This document shows, in pieces, positions 53,816 to 64,000 of a DNA stretch of 64,000 nt (its first letter is position 1; each line of letters starts with the position of its first letter). The stretch is from Rattus norvegicus (Eukaryota > Chordata > Mammalia > Rodentia > Muridae): NCBI RefSeq assembly GCF_036323735.1, contig NC_086026.1:93686359-93750358 (forward strand), in the 5' to 3' direction. The translations under genes were made by a program, and so were the position numbers. The notes beneath the pieces are model-generated. The model ran no database searches. It was not told the DNA's origin and saw only the letters and a program-made list of their open reading frames with translations.

Positions 53816-56065
53816 TCCTGTTCTGGGAAGCCTTGTGTGTATGGTGCAGGAAGGCTCATGGCCAGTAGGTGGCAGCCTGTGCTTTTCGATGAGAGCTGAG
53901 CCTTGTACTGGTGTGGAGCTGTGGCCAAGCGTTTTGCATCAGTCAGGAGGTAAAGACAGAAGTTTTGCAGGTTTACTGAAGTTGTATTGGAAAGCTGCAC
54001 ACTGCTTCGTAATACTGTGAAAGGGCCGTGTAATTAGAGGCCACGCCGAACCGAAAGCTACAGGGTTGTTTTGTACTCAGATGGCCAGGATGAATGGAAA
54101 TTTAAAAGCATCAAACTATTTCTCTTTGCTTTCCCTGTCCTTTGATAGAACAAACTGAGTGCCTTGGAAATGAAAAGCAATAGAATGATATGTCCCTAGC
54201 AACTTTAAATGCGGTGGGCGCTGAGGTCTGTCGCAGAGCAGCATCGGATGGAGTTAGCACACCTCCAGGGAAGCAGGAGTGGAGAGAGTGGTCTATGTCC
54301 CTTGGTTTGAGGGAAGGTGTACTCTTCTGTTGATGGTCACTTGTGTATGCGACAGTCTCCCTTGACCCTGTGTGAGAGGTGTGCCGTATCCATAATTTTT
54401 TTCCTTTAAAAATCTGTTTGTTAAGGTGGCACACAAAATAACAGGTTTCTTATTGGCAGCATTTTCACACACACCTAGTTTTGGAGGATGCTGTCCCCAC
54501 CTTTGCTGACCTCCCATTTCCCTGTCCTTGTCCCTGCTTGAACCTTCCCTCACCAGAATCCTCACTTCTGCTTTTATACCCATGTCTTCTATTACACTCC
54601 CCACCCATCCAGAAGCCCCCCCCCCAACTCCCCCTGGCCCACTTTCCAGTTCTCTGGCCTCTACCCAAAGCCCCTCCTACATAAACACAAACAACTCCTA
54701 AAGCTACAATCTGCACAGTACTCTGCACTGCTATAAACATTGCTGGGCTGTGCTTCTGCACTTTGGCCCACTCATTGCAGGAAACTTAGGTGAGAAAGAG
54801 AACTTGAAGCAGTCTCTTGCCCGGCCGGACATCTGCCTTTTCTCAGGCACCGGGGGTTTTCCATTACTGCATTCATTCCTTTGTACATGTGTGGCTGCCA
54901 TGGCCGCTCGGGAGAGCTAATATAACCACTTAGCTGCTCTCTTCTTTAAACACCATTGGAACTGTATACCCAGACACTTTAGGACGTAGAAGTTGGGAGG
55001 GAGAAGGAGGACAATCATGAGGAGAGAGAGAAAGTTCATCTGCGTGCGATGTGCCTGTTTGTGAGTTGACTTTTGGCCTCTGTCCTCACTGGTAGGGTGG
55101 AGACGGAAGGCCAGGAGACCCCACGGACTATTCTCCACACTTTCAAGCAATCCTTTCTGCTTTCTTCTAGTCCCCCTCATGCATTGCTCCCTGAATGACC
55201 TTAGGCACTGTTGGATATTATTTTAAGAAGCGACTTTTTCAGATTAGTTTCAAACCTGAGGGGCATATGCATAGCTTTTTGACAGGTCTCACACGTTTTT
55301 CTGAATAATGACATTAATATTGTCTGTCAACATAGCAAATGGCCCCCTGCTCTCCATTCCTGCTGCCGAAAGGCTCGTCTGACTGATAGCTTTGCTTTTG
55401 GACTTAGTTAGTGTCAGCCCTGCACTAGGACATCGATTGGTGAGATGAGGGTTTGGTGTCTAGAAAACTGAAGCTTGTTTTTTGCTAAGGAAAACACCTT
55501 ATAAAAATACAAATTCTCTGGAGAAATGGAATATATGATTTGTTTGTCCTATTGAGCTGTGCGTGTGTTTTATTAATTTCTTACCTTTTTGGTTCATTTG
55601 GTGGAATTACCCTCAGAAATGAGATGAAATCTTGCTAATCTATGCTTCATTTATATTGACTTTCTTATTTGCTTTGTTGATTTTTTTAAAATCAATTTTT
55701 ATTACAAATGATCACGTTAGAATCTACTAAAATTCAAGTTGTCAGAAGTGGCCACTGTATTTTAATTTCTCAAAGGTTAAGTGAGTATTCTCTTAACGGT
55801 ACTTCTGAACAATGGTTCAACAGACAGCATTTAATAAGATGAGCTAATGTTTTATAAGGTATCAGAGTTGGAGAGAAAAGACTGTGTGTATCCCAGAGAT
55901 TCTTGGCTCAGCAGTACCGAGGCTGAGAAGCCTTGATCTGTCTGTTCATCTCTCACAAAAAGCCACAGAAATGGAAGTCCTGAGAGGTGAGCCATCCTGA
56001 GTGCCCAGTGGCAAGCAGACCAGCAGTTCTTTTCTATAAAGAAGTTAAAAATGTAAAGAGTTTTT
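53816..56065. other. Bckdhb intron 3, nothing recognised
   Basis: About 2.2 kb of unique sequence with C-rich runs near 54590-54640. Overlapping frames on both strands at 54111-54761 are not supported as genes. Confidence 0.5.
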
Positions 56066-56200
56066 AGCCCAGGGTAGTGAGTGTCACACGCCTTTAATCC
56101 TAGAAGGCAGAGTTGAGGCAGGCAGATCTTTATGAGTTTGAGGCCAGCCTGGTATACATCATAAGTTTGAGGTCAGCCAAGGCTATATAGTGAGATACCC
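56066..56200 (+). mobile_element. B1 SINE
   Basis: AGCCCAGGGTAGTGAGTGTCACACGCCTTTAATCC..GAGTTGAGGCAGGCAGATC..GTTTGAGGCCAGCCTGG..GTCAGCCAAGGCTATATAGTGAGA gives complete sense B1 order. Confidence 0.88.
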
Positions 56201-56261
56201 CCGCCCCCACCCCCTAGCTCATGGGTAAGAGAGAAAAACATATAAAGAGTACTGGAGCTAG

Positions 56262-56530
56262 AGGACTTATATGTATGGATGTCAGCGTAGTTGACAGAGT
56301 GCTTGCCTAACATGCAGGAAGCCCTGAATTCAGTCCCCAGAATTTGACAAACCAATCCCGGCACAGGAGACAGAGGCAGTAGGGTCAAGAGTTTAAAGCC
56401 ACTCGATGAATATGAGGCCAACCTGGTATAGATGGGCTCATGAGTTCCTGTCTCAAAACAAACCCAAAGAGAACGGAAAGAAGAAAGACAGAAAGGAAGA
56501 AAGAGTAAGAAAAGAAAGGAATTCTAATTT
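56262..56530 (+). mobile_element. B4-type SINE (ID-like head plus B1-like body) with purine-rich tail
   Basis: An ID-like head (TTGACAGAGTGCTTGCCTAACATGCAGGAAGCCCTGAATTCAGTCCCCAG) is joined to a B1-like body (GGCACAGGAGACAGAGGCAG..GAATATGAGGCCAACCTGG..CCTGTCTCAAAACAAACCC), the composite structure that defines B4. An AAAG/GAAAGA-rich tail follows. Confidence 0.72.
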
Positions 56531-57324
56531 AGCAAAGCTTAAAGTTTTTGAATTGTCTGTGGCGTGAGGGACAGCTAACAGAAGTTCATCTTAAAAAGTC
56601 TGAGAACTCTGTGCTTTTCTCCCAAACAGGTTCTCCTGGTGCATTAAGCCATTTTGTTGGCAGCTGGTATTTTCACTGTTTTTCCCTCCTAATTGATTAA
56701 ACACCAAATGTTAGAGCCGCAGACAGGTGTTCCTTTTGACATTTTAAGCATCACTCAGAATGTGATGCCCTTAAGCCAGTTTTTCCTCAGCCTTGTTTGA
56801 TGGTGGCAGGGTTTCAAACCTTTGCAGTGTGAGTGAACAGGAGCTCGGGAGCGACACTGAGATCCGCATGACCAGGTAGAGGTTGCCCATAGCACAACAC
56901 TGACTCAGATCTTGGCCATTTAGGAGTAGAAGAGCGAGGCTTTGCATTTTATGGAAAGACGTATGTTAAATGGTAAAAGGTCTTTTGTATTTTCAGGTAT
57001 GACATGCCTTGGCTGTGACGTTGTCACAGGTTCCTTGAGGAATGGGTTTGCTATACTAAGCTCCCAGACCTGGACCCCGGGCCTCCGTATGTCTTTCTTG
57101 ATGATGATACCTTTAGTGGATGGGAGTATTGTTTGCTACTTTGTATGCTATACATATTTTTGATTCTTTCACTTTTTAAAAAACTTTATGTATTCAGAGT
57201 TGTTTGACTCAAGTCCAGTCTTTGGTGTAAAACCTTTCCAATTTACTGTCCGCTTTAGTTGTAGATCACTGGGGAGCATGTGCGTTTCCTTCAGCGAACA
57301 GTAAATACAAGGCTTTAAACCTTA
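56531..57324. other. Bckdhb intron 3, nothing recognised
   Basis: About 790 bp of unique sequence. The 56942-57163 frame has no motif. Confidence 0.5.
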
Positions 57325-57420
57325 GATAAAGCTGCGGGGAGAGCTTAGTGTTAGCGTTCACCTGGGAAGAGTGAGGTCCTGGGATAAAATCTCAGCACCA
57401 CAGACAAACAGGAACGAATG
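57325..57420 (+). mobile_element. Old ID/B4-like SINE head
   Basis: AGATAAAGCTGCGGGGAGAGCTTAGTGTTAGCGTTCACCTGG..AGTGAGGTCCTGGGATAAAATCTCAGCACCAC resembles a diverged tRNA-derived head. Confidence 0.5.
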
Positions 57421-57464
57421 AATACAGACAGCACAAATACATCGGTTTCTTTCCCTCCTTTTCT

Positions 57465-57562
57465 CTTCGGTTTTTAAAACGGGGTCTCAAACTCACGGAG
57501 ACCCTCCTGACTCTGCCTCCTGAGTGCTGGGATTAAAGACTTGCCCCTCTGTGCCTGGCAAT
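57465..57562 (-). mobile_element. B1 SINE fragment, antisense
   Basis: AAAACGGGGTCTCAAACTCACGGAGACCCTCCTGACTCTGCCTCCTGAGTGCTGGGATTAAAGACTTG..GTGCCTGGCA is a shortened antisense B1, with an internal deletion of the central part. Confidence 0.8.
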
Positions 57563-57868
57563 ATTTTAAGAGAGATTTAACATAAAGTAACACTCACCAA
57601 AAGGACAAATTCTATTCATCTTAGAAAGAGTTTAGAGCCACCAGGTTGAATGCCCCATGACTGCCTGCAATTCCTGGGTATGGCTGACCTGTGTGTGAGG
57701 AGTGGAGAGTGGTGGTCTTAACTGCTCTTCCGTATTTTGCACTTTATTTCAGCTGCAGTAATTCTATAGCTACAGCCACAACCGCCCTTTTGGAAGGAAC
57801 TCCCATTTAGAAATGGGAGTAGGGTCATTTTAAGATACTTGTAGTTTGTGAATTTAACACATTAAGAC
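57563..57868. other. Bckdhb intron 3, nothing recognised
   Basis: About 300 bp of unique sequence. Confidence 0.5.
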
Positions 57869-58100
57869 AAAACAAAACATAACAAAACAAAACAAAACGA
57901 AACGAAACGAAACAGCAGTGAGGAGGTCAGAGATGGCCCAGTGGGTAAGAGCACTTGCTGCTCTCTTTCACAGGACCCAAGTTTGGTTGCCAGCACCGAT
58001 GTTGGATGGCTCACAACTGCTTGTAACCAAGCTCCAGGGAATCTGATGTCCTCTTCTGGCCTGTGAGGATACTCACGCACATCTGGAAACACACATTTAA
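57869..58100 (+). mobile_element. B3-family SINE preceded by an (AAAAC)n/(AAACG)n repeat
   Basis: A pentanucleotide array (57869-57914) precedes the SINE, which reads GGAGGTCAGAGATGGCCCAGTGGGTAAGAGCACTTGC..CAACTGCTTGTAACCAAGCTCCAGGGAATCTGATGTCC and ends in a CACAC-type tail. Confidence 0.8.
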
Positions 58101-59744
58101 GATCTTTTTAAGTACATTTTTGGTTTATTCTTCCCCCTTTTGATGTTCACGCCATGATCCTGGCCACGCTCGGGAGAGAGTTCCACACTCACTTTCTGTG
58201 CCTCCCCCGTGTAAGGGTTCACAGTTGTTTGCGTGTATCCTGCCGTCATCATCTTCCTCCTTTTCAAAGAACAACCATGGGTGTTGAGGAATTAAAAACA
58301 GATTTATGGTTGCTGCCGACTTGGAGATTCAAAGACCAGCTTAGAAGGGGTCAGGCTAATTACAAAAATAGACTCTCCCTCCCCCACCAAGATAGCGTTG
58401 TGGACTCCTCAGCTTTAATTACTCAGGTTTCTTTGGGGATTACCAATTTAATGATTTATTAAATTTCTTAAAATTTAGACTTTTGGATGATGAGGGTGAG
58501 GAGGCTGGATACAACTGTTTTCCCTGTGGAATGGTCCAGATCTATGAATGCCCGGATTCTCCCATCCCCTTTTGTTCAACTTGAAACAAACTGCATCTGA
58601 TGAGTTCTTGAAAGGATTTTTTTTTTTCCCTGTAGAAGCCATATGCACGACAACTGCAGCCACCTTGGGGCAGCTTGACACGAAGCTGATATTGTCACTT
58701 CCCGAGTCACTTCAGGAATCGGAATGTACAGGCTGCTATAGTCTACAGGGAGGCACGTTCTCTGCCTCTAATCCTAACTTGGAATTTCATTGCTTGGTGC
58801 GTGTAATACAGCTCTAAGATCACATAGTAATAGTTATTAAATTCACTAGGAAAAAGTCGTTCTCTACCCAGACTAGGCGTAGCCAGTAAAAACAAGTCTT
58901 GCATGGAGGGGACAGACAGCGTGGATGTCATTTGCCAGGTATTTGCTGAGTGAGACTCCTTTGTGAGAGCCATAGAACTTTGGAGAGCATTGGCTTTGTT
59001 TTCCGTTCCCGTTTAAATAGATGGGGTTTCTCGCTTGCTTTGATTGGCAGGGTTGATGAAGATCAGTTAGGTAAAGGTTGGCAAATGTCACGAGCTGAGA
59101 AGTCACTTGGGAAGCTTGCTGGACCGAGAGTTTTCAGTTTCCTGGTGAGCAGCTACACCCAAAGGCTGCATTAGCCATGCAGTGCGTGACCTTCTCTGTG
59201 GCACCCGGCCACCCCTTCCCACAGGTCCTCTGGCCCCCAGCCAGAAGCAGTGGCGTCCGGCCAGCCATAAATTAGCCAAAGGATTCTCATTCTGTAGTTT
59301 GGCTCCTGGAAGCACAAGTGTCTTTAGTAATAAGGAATTTCTGTTCATTTTTCTGGGCAGGCTGCTCACTTAACCCACCTCCTCCTTTCTGGTCTTTGTT
59401 AGTGGGGAGTCCAGTAGAAACAAAGGAGAAACTTGTTTCTCAGCCAGAAGGGAAGACACCCCCGCACCACCAGGACTGGACTCCACATTGGACAAGGTCT
59501 CTTCTATATTGAATTTTAGCGTTTGTTTTAGAAGAAGTGGGAGTTCATCAAGTTCAGGAGGAAACTTTAAATCACCGCAGGAACATCTTAGTTCTCTAAT
59601 TAAAACAAGAAAGGGAGCATAGGGCATGCCACCAATCCCCCGAGCTTACTCAAATTGAAATTGAACAATAGGATGGCATGTCTGTTTCTGTCTTCCTCTT
59701 TCTTTGTCTCTTTGTCTCCCTCCCTTTCTTCCTCCTCCTTTTTC
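58101..59744. other. Bckdhb intron 3, nothing recognised
   Basis: About 1.6 kb of unique sequence. Several overlapping frames on both strands at 58154-59627 lack domain or splice evidence. I searched for an exon 4-like coding block and saw none. Confidence 0.5.
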
Positions 59745-59835
59745 CCCCTTCCTTTCACAGGGTCCCAGGTGGTCTCAATCTTGTAATCCTCCTGCCTCAG
59801 TCTCCTCAGTGTTGGGATTACAGGTGTGCACATTT
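59745..59835 (-). mobile_element. B1/B4-like fragment, antisense
   Basis: CACAGGGTCCCAGGTGGTCTCAATCTTGTAATCCTCCTGCCTCAGTCTCCTCAGTGTTGGGATTACAGGTGTGCAC is antisense B1-type, preceded by a pyrimidine-rich stretch (59690-59755). Confidence 0.7.
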
Positions 59836-62302
59836 TATTGGTATACTTTGCTTGTGTTCAATAAATATTCAGTGTAGTTTCTGCCTAAGGAATATTTTAA
59901 TCATTCTGTCCATATATAACAATGAATATCATAGTCCTTTGCGTCCTTGATGGCTGTAGGGTGTGACTATGTAAAAAGAGAACCGCTTGCTATTACTGTC
60001 TTAGCTGTGTTCTCTTTAATGGCTTCCTTCACCACACAGGATGCTGAAGGTAAATTCAGAGGGATCCCATCTGTTGGCAGACTCTGACCTACATATCCTG
60101 TCCTGATTGCTCCCAGAGACTCCTCGGCAAATCTAGAACCGAATAATTTCAATGCTTGGTTGCTCCTCCGTTCTCACCGGTTATCTTGATTGGCTGTGTG
60201 GGCAGCAGATGTTTCTTCTTAGAGCGGGGAGTAGAAGGAGGCGGCGGCTCACTACTCAGCGTTAGCAACCATTGTAGTTAAAGATGCTAGCAAAGTCAAA
60301 CTCATTCCCAGGTCTTCCAGCCTAAGGATGCTTACTTCCCAGTCTTCATCTACAAAGAAACAAAGAGCCAAGTCAGAGTGCACGGCTCCCTCTTTGAAAT
60401 TGCCTTCAGAAGACAGTGCCACAGCTCTGGTTATGGTGTCCACCTTCCGTTGTACCTGAAAGGTCCAGGGAAGCATGGATCACAGGACAGAATTCTTGGC
60501 ACTGGGGTCTGTTTCCCATGTGGCTTCCATAGGGTGGACGGTTTGATGCAGCACGATTTACCTGCTCAGTTTTATTTGCAGTTCTCCTTCTGGTTTAGTG
60601 GTGTCTCTTTAGGCAGTTAATTTCTGCTGAACTGCGAAGGGATGAGGCTCAATAGTTAGGACGTGATGTAATCTCTTCTTTCCAGACCACAGGGGTCCCT
60701 CCTTCTCTGTTGAGTCTCTCTTATGAAGGCTTTAACAGTTGCATGGTGTCTTGCCTTGCCTCCCTCTTCTTGCCTTTCACCAGACTACTGTCCATTTTCT
60801 AGGAAAGAAGGGAGAAGAGAAGATGTTTTTGATAGGGTAATGACACAGGCATCCAAGATCCCTGCCTTGGATAAAATTGAATTTTCAGGAATGCTTGAGG
60901 GGGATTTGTGGCTTCCATAATTCTCCTGTATCACCTTTTGCGTAGTCAGATCTCAGGGAAAACAACAGGCCCGCTGTGGACTTGCAAGTTCAATACACGC
61001 CCTCTGGCTTTTGTTTCTGGCAGGAGCAAGCTTCCCGAGCCTCTGCTATATAGCTATTTTGGAACCCTTGCTGCCTGGCAACTCTGTCTTTTGTTTATTT
61101 GGGTCTGTTTTATAGTATCTGAAGAACTGGAAGGTTGCCACTCAAAATATCTCTGGTTTCCTTCACGAGTGTGATATGATCATTGAACTGTTGACCAGAA
61201 GTTATGAAGAAATAACAAGGCAGAGATGGGTAACACTCCCAGTAGAGAAAGGCTGTCATGCACTGGTCCCATTGGTACCTTGACTAGCCGTCATGAGACA
61301 TAGACAGTTGACTGTGCAGAGTTTTCTAACAGGCAGGGATAATATGGCTGAACTAGGTCTAGGCTAACACAGTGGAGTTGCCTTCCTGGTTTAAGGATCG
61401 GTTTATGAGGGTCTAGAGTTTGTTGGTGGTGCCATCCAAGGAAAGTCAACGCCTTATGCTTGCTTGTGTTCATAAGTGGGCTAAATGTCCAGGACAGATC
61501 CTCACAGAAGCTCCAGTCCTGCTGAGTGCTGCTCCCTCCTTTTGCCCACATTCAGCATCACTGACGCCTAGCATCATTCAGAGATGCTCAGTTCCTTGAA
61601 GGAGTAGGATGTGGTATTACAGTTCTAAGGGGTCCTTAGGTAATTCACATAGGTAGCCAAGACTGAGAACTGATGCCCTAGAAGGCATCAAAATGTTAAG
61701 ATGTTATTTCTTCATTTAAGCAAATCAGAGTGTACTGAATAAACCAATGCTACGCTACATAGGGAGTAAAATTTTTAAGTATGAAGTAATAATATAAAAC
61801 CACATAGTAAATGCCAAGAAACTTCGTTTCCTTTCTTTAGGACAGAATTTAAACAAAAGAGGGTGAGTGAAGTTATGTGAAGTGTAAACTGTGCACCGAG
61901 AGTCTTGATAGCAGATGGCACTGGAGACCTCTGTAGAAAGATACTACTAATATGAGATTGGTTTTCTCTCTCCCACTAAAGGCCACTGAAATGTAATGGT
62001 CTTCCTTTGCAAAGGAGTTATGGTGGATGTGAATGGTGGGACCAGGGACAGCCTTGGCAAAACTGTTAGAAGTTCAAAAGTAAAAGGCCTTGTAGAATGG
62101 GAAAATGGGATCTACGTGGCTAGCCAGTTCATACAATTACCAAAGACTCTGGACATGGCAGTACCAGAGACGTTTGGAAACTGGGCACGGGGGGGGGGGG
62201 GGCAATGGAATAAGGTGAATAGGTGGAAAGTCTTCTGAGGAAGCTCTCAGACGTCAGCTTGCCTGTACCATCTGGTAGAATCTATACATACAATCCCATC
62301 TT
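59836..62302. other. Bckdhb intron 3, nothing recognised
   Basis: About 2.5 kb of unique sequence with a G-run of 13 near 62190. No exon or named repeat found. Confidence 0.5.
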
Positions 62303-62491
62303 GGGCTGGAGAGATGGCTCAATGGTTAAGAGCACTGATTGCTCTCCAGAGGTCCTGAGTTCAATTCTCAGCAACCACATGGTGGCTCACAACCATCTGC
62401 AATGGGACCCAATGCCCTCTGCTGGTGTGACTGAAGACAGCTACAGTGTACTACTTATTATGTAAAATAAATAATTCTTTAAAAAAAAAAG
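62303..62491 (+). mobile_element. B2 SINE in intron 3
   Basis: Full-length sense B2 from GGGCTGGAGAGATGGCTCAATGG to ACAGCTACAGTGTACTACTTATTATG and an A-rich AATAAATAA tail. Confidence 0.93.
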
Positions 62492-64000
62492 GAAAAGGTA
62501 ATGTGCACAGAGACAAAGGGTTGACTATGGAAGATGTCCTGTGTGTTTTGTGTGAGATGGGCAGCCAGGGGTTCAGAGTTCTGGCATGTAGAGGTGTAGG
62601 AGAGTGAATATTGGGGGCAACTAGACATTATACTCCTATGCTCAAGTACTTGCTACCTTAATATGAGAATATGGACCCTATGGGGACAAGATAAGGACAA
62701 TGTCTTAATATGAGAAGCCCATGTTTAATCCATAGCCACCTTCAGGGAAGAGCACGCCAATTGGTTATCCAATACTGAGAGGTCAGCCCTGAAAACATGC
62801 ATACATGTTTTCAGAGAGGCAGGCAGCCAGGAGTGAGGTGACTGTTGGGCCAGGGATTTGAACTTGGAAGGTTTTTGAGGACCCAGATGGTAGGAACCTA
62901 GTCTCCAGGACATCTAACTTGTAGATCTGAGGTGATATGGAGAATTTTTATTTCTGGAAAGTGCAGCTGTTGTGACTCTTGTTTGAGAAGTGTGAGTCTT
63001 TGGCCCTGTTGGGAAGACAGCAGGGAAGGATGAAGATGGAGTCGGTCAGGGTAAACTGATAGGAATTGTGAGTTCAGGGAAATGGGGAAGGATGAGGCTG
63101 GGAAAATAGTGAGGGGTGAAATAATAAATGGAGGGTAGGCTGAGACATTTCCGTTGAGCCCACCAGAGGTCACTGATGACTGGCTGACCCAAATGAAGGC
63201 AGTTTTTAATGGAAAAGTATGGTCAGAAATAGGCTAGAGTACTAAGGCTTCAAGACGCTATGACTTAAGTCCTCTCATGTCATGGAAGATGAATGGAGCT
63301 TTCTTCAATCTCGGAACACTGGATCAGAGTCTGTATCCTGGTTTGCTTTAGCTGTGTGTCGGATTTGGAACTGACTGGGCTCATACTTAAACAACAGTCT
63401 TCCTCAAGGATGAGTTTATCAATTATCAATATCTAATAGCAAGTAGTCAGCCCCGAAAACATACGTACAAGTAACATGTTATAGACCGAGAGCTGTGTGT
63501 ATGTATTTAGGGGGGAAAAAGTAACCACACACGCACACACATGTGTACATAGAGTTACCAAAGGAAGAGGCCATGAGTTACAAGAGATCATGGAAGGGTA
63601 TAAGGGTATGGAGAGAAAAAAGGGGAAGGATTTGTGTGATGGAATTATATTATTATCCCAAAAAGAAAAAAACCTAAAGTCCATACTCCCCAAATGTCTC
63701 TGACACTTAAAGAAATGTCTCTATTCTCTTCTTCAAGTGACATCCTTTTTTTCTATTGCTGGCTGTCCGGGGACCAACATGGAAGCCTTTCTGCTGTGTT
63801 TAATTCTAGATAGTGACCTCTAAGATCTACCTGACTCTCAGAGCCTGCATAGATCTTCAGAATGATTCCAGGTCTCGGACCATGAGAATTCTTATTTTCA
63901 CCTTCCTAATTTAGTTCATCAGTGAGGTTAATTTTCCCCAAGCGCAGCTTTGGTTAACACTTCCTTCTTTAAAATCTCCCCCCATCCCCCATCCCCACCC
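62492..64000. other. Bckdhb intron 3 to window end, nothing recognised
   Basis: About 1.5 kb of mostly unique sequence; C-rich at the very end (63975-64000). No exon seen. Confidence 0.5.

Overview
This is vertebrate nuclear DNA, almost certainly from a rat (Rattus). It carries four copies of the tRNA-derived ID SINE, mostly with A-rich tails and target-site duplications. It also has many B1, B2, B3 and B4 SINEs, L1 copies whose 3' UTRs are of rodent type, ORR1-type MaLR LTRs, URR1-type hAT elements and long CA/TG, TC and TTCC microsatellites. There is no bacterial-style gene organisation. Most open frames are chance frames in repeats or introns.

One protein-coding gene is supported: the 5' end of Bckdhb on the + strand, which encodes the E1-beta subunit of mitochondrial branched-chain alpha-keto acid dehydrogenase. 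A CpG-rich promoter (about 38770-39090, with one inverted and one direct CCAAT box and GC boxes) precedes coding exon 1 (38947-39136). Exon 2 is 49334-49411 and exon 3 is 50769-50837. Reading phases are continuous across both junctions and all introns are GT-AG. From 50838 to the window end is intron 3; I found no exon 4. The window therefore holds roughly the first 112 codons of a protein of about 390 residues: the mitochondrial presequence and the start of the mature subunit.

Layout: 1-38750 is intergenic and repeat-rich. It includes an L1-derived insertion at 25350-26903 with an unusual 3' part, a 4.2-kb internally deleted L1 with 5' monomers and a 12-bp duplication (27437-31614), a probable solo LTR near 15430-15880, and an old Tigger/MER2-like DNA transposon near 12750-13200. 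Positions 38770-39136 are promoter and exon 1. Intron 1 (39137-49333) holds a decayed antisense class II endogenous retrovirus (gag-pol remnants, about 41400-45200), ORR1 LTRs and SINEs. Introns 2 and 3 hold SINEs, an ORR1 LTR and a long TA/TG tract.

The most notable observations are: (1) a decayed duplicate of Bckdhb exon 3 at 48656-48718, lying upstream of exon 2, with a lost splice acceptor and an in-frame stop; (2) an L1 insertion inside a B3 SINE with a perfect 14-bp target duplication and a TTTT/AA site, whose 3' half is non-L1 sequence with its own AATAAA and A-tract; (3) complementary AGT and ACT trinucleotide arrays in inverted orientation. I saw no CRISPR array, operon or clearly new molecular system.
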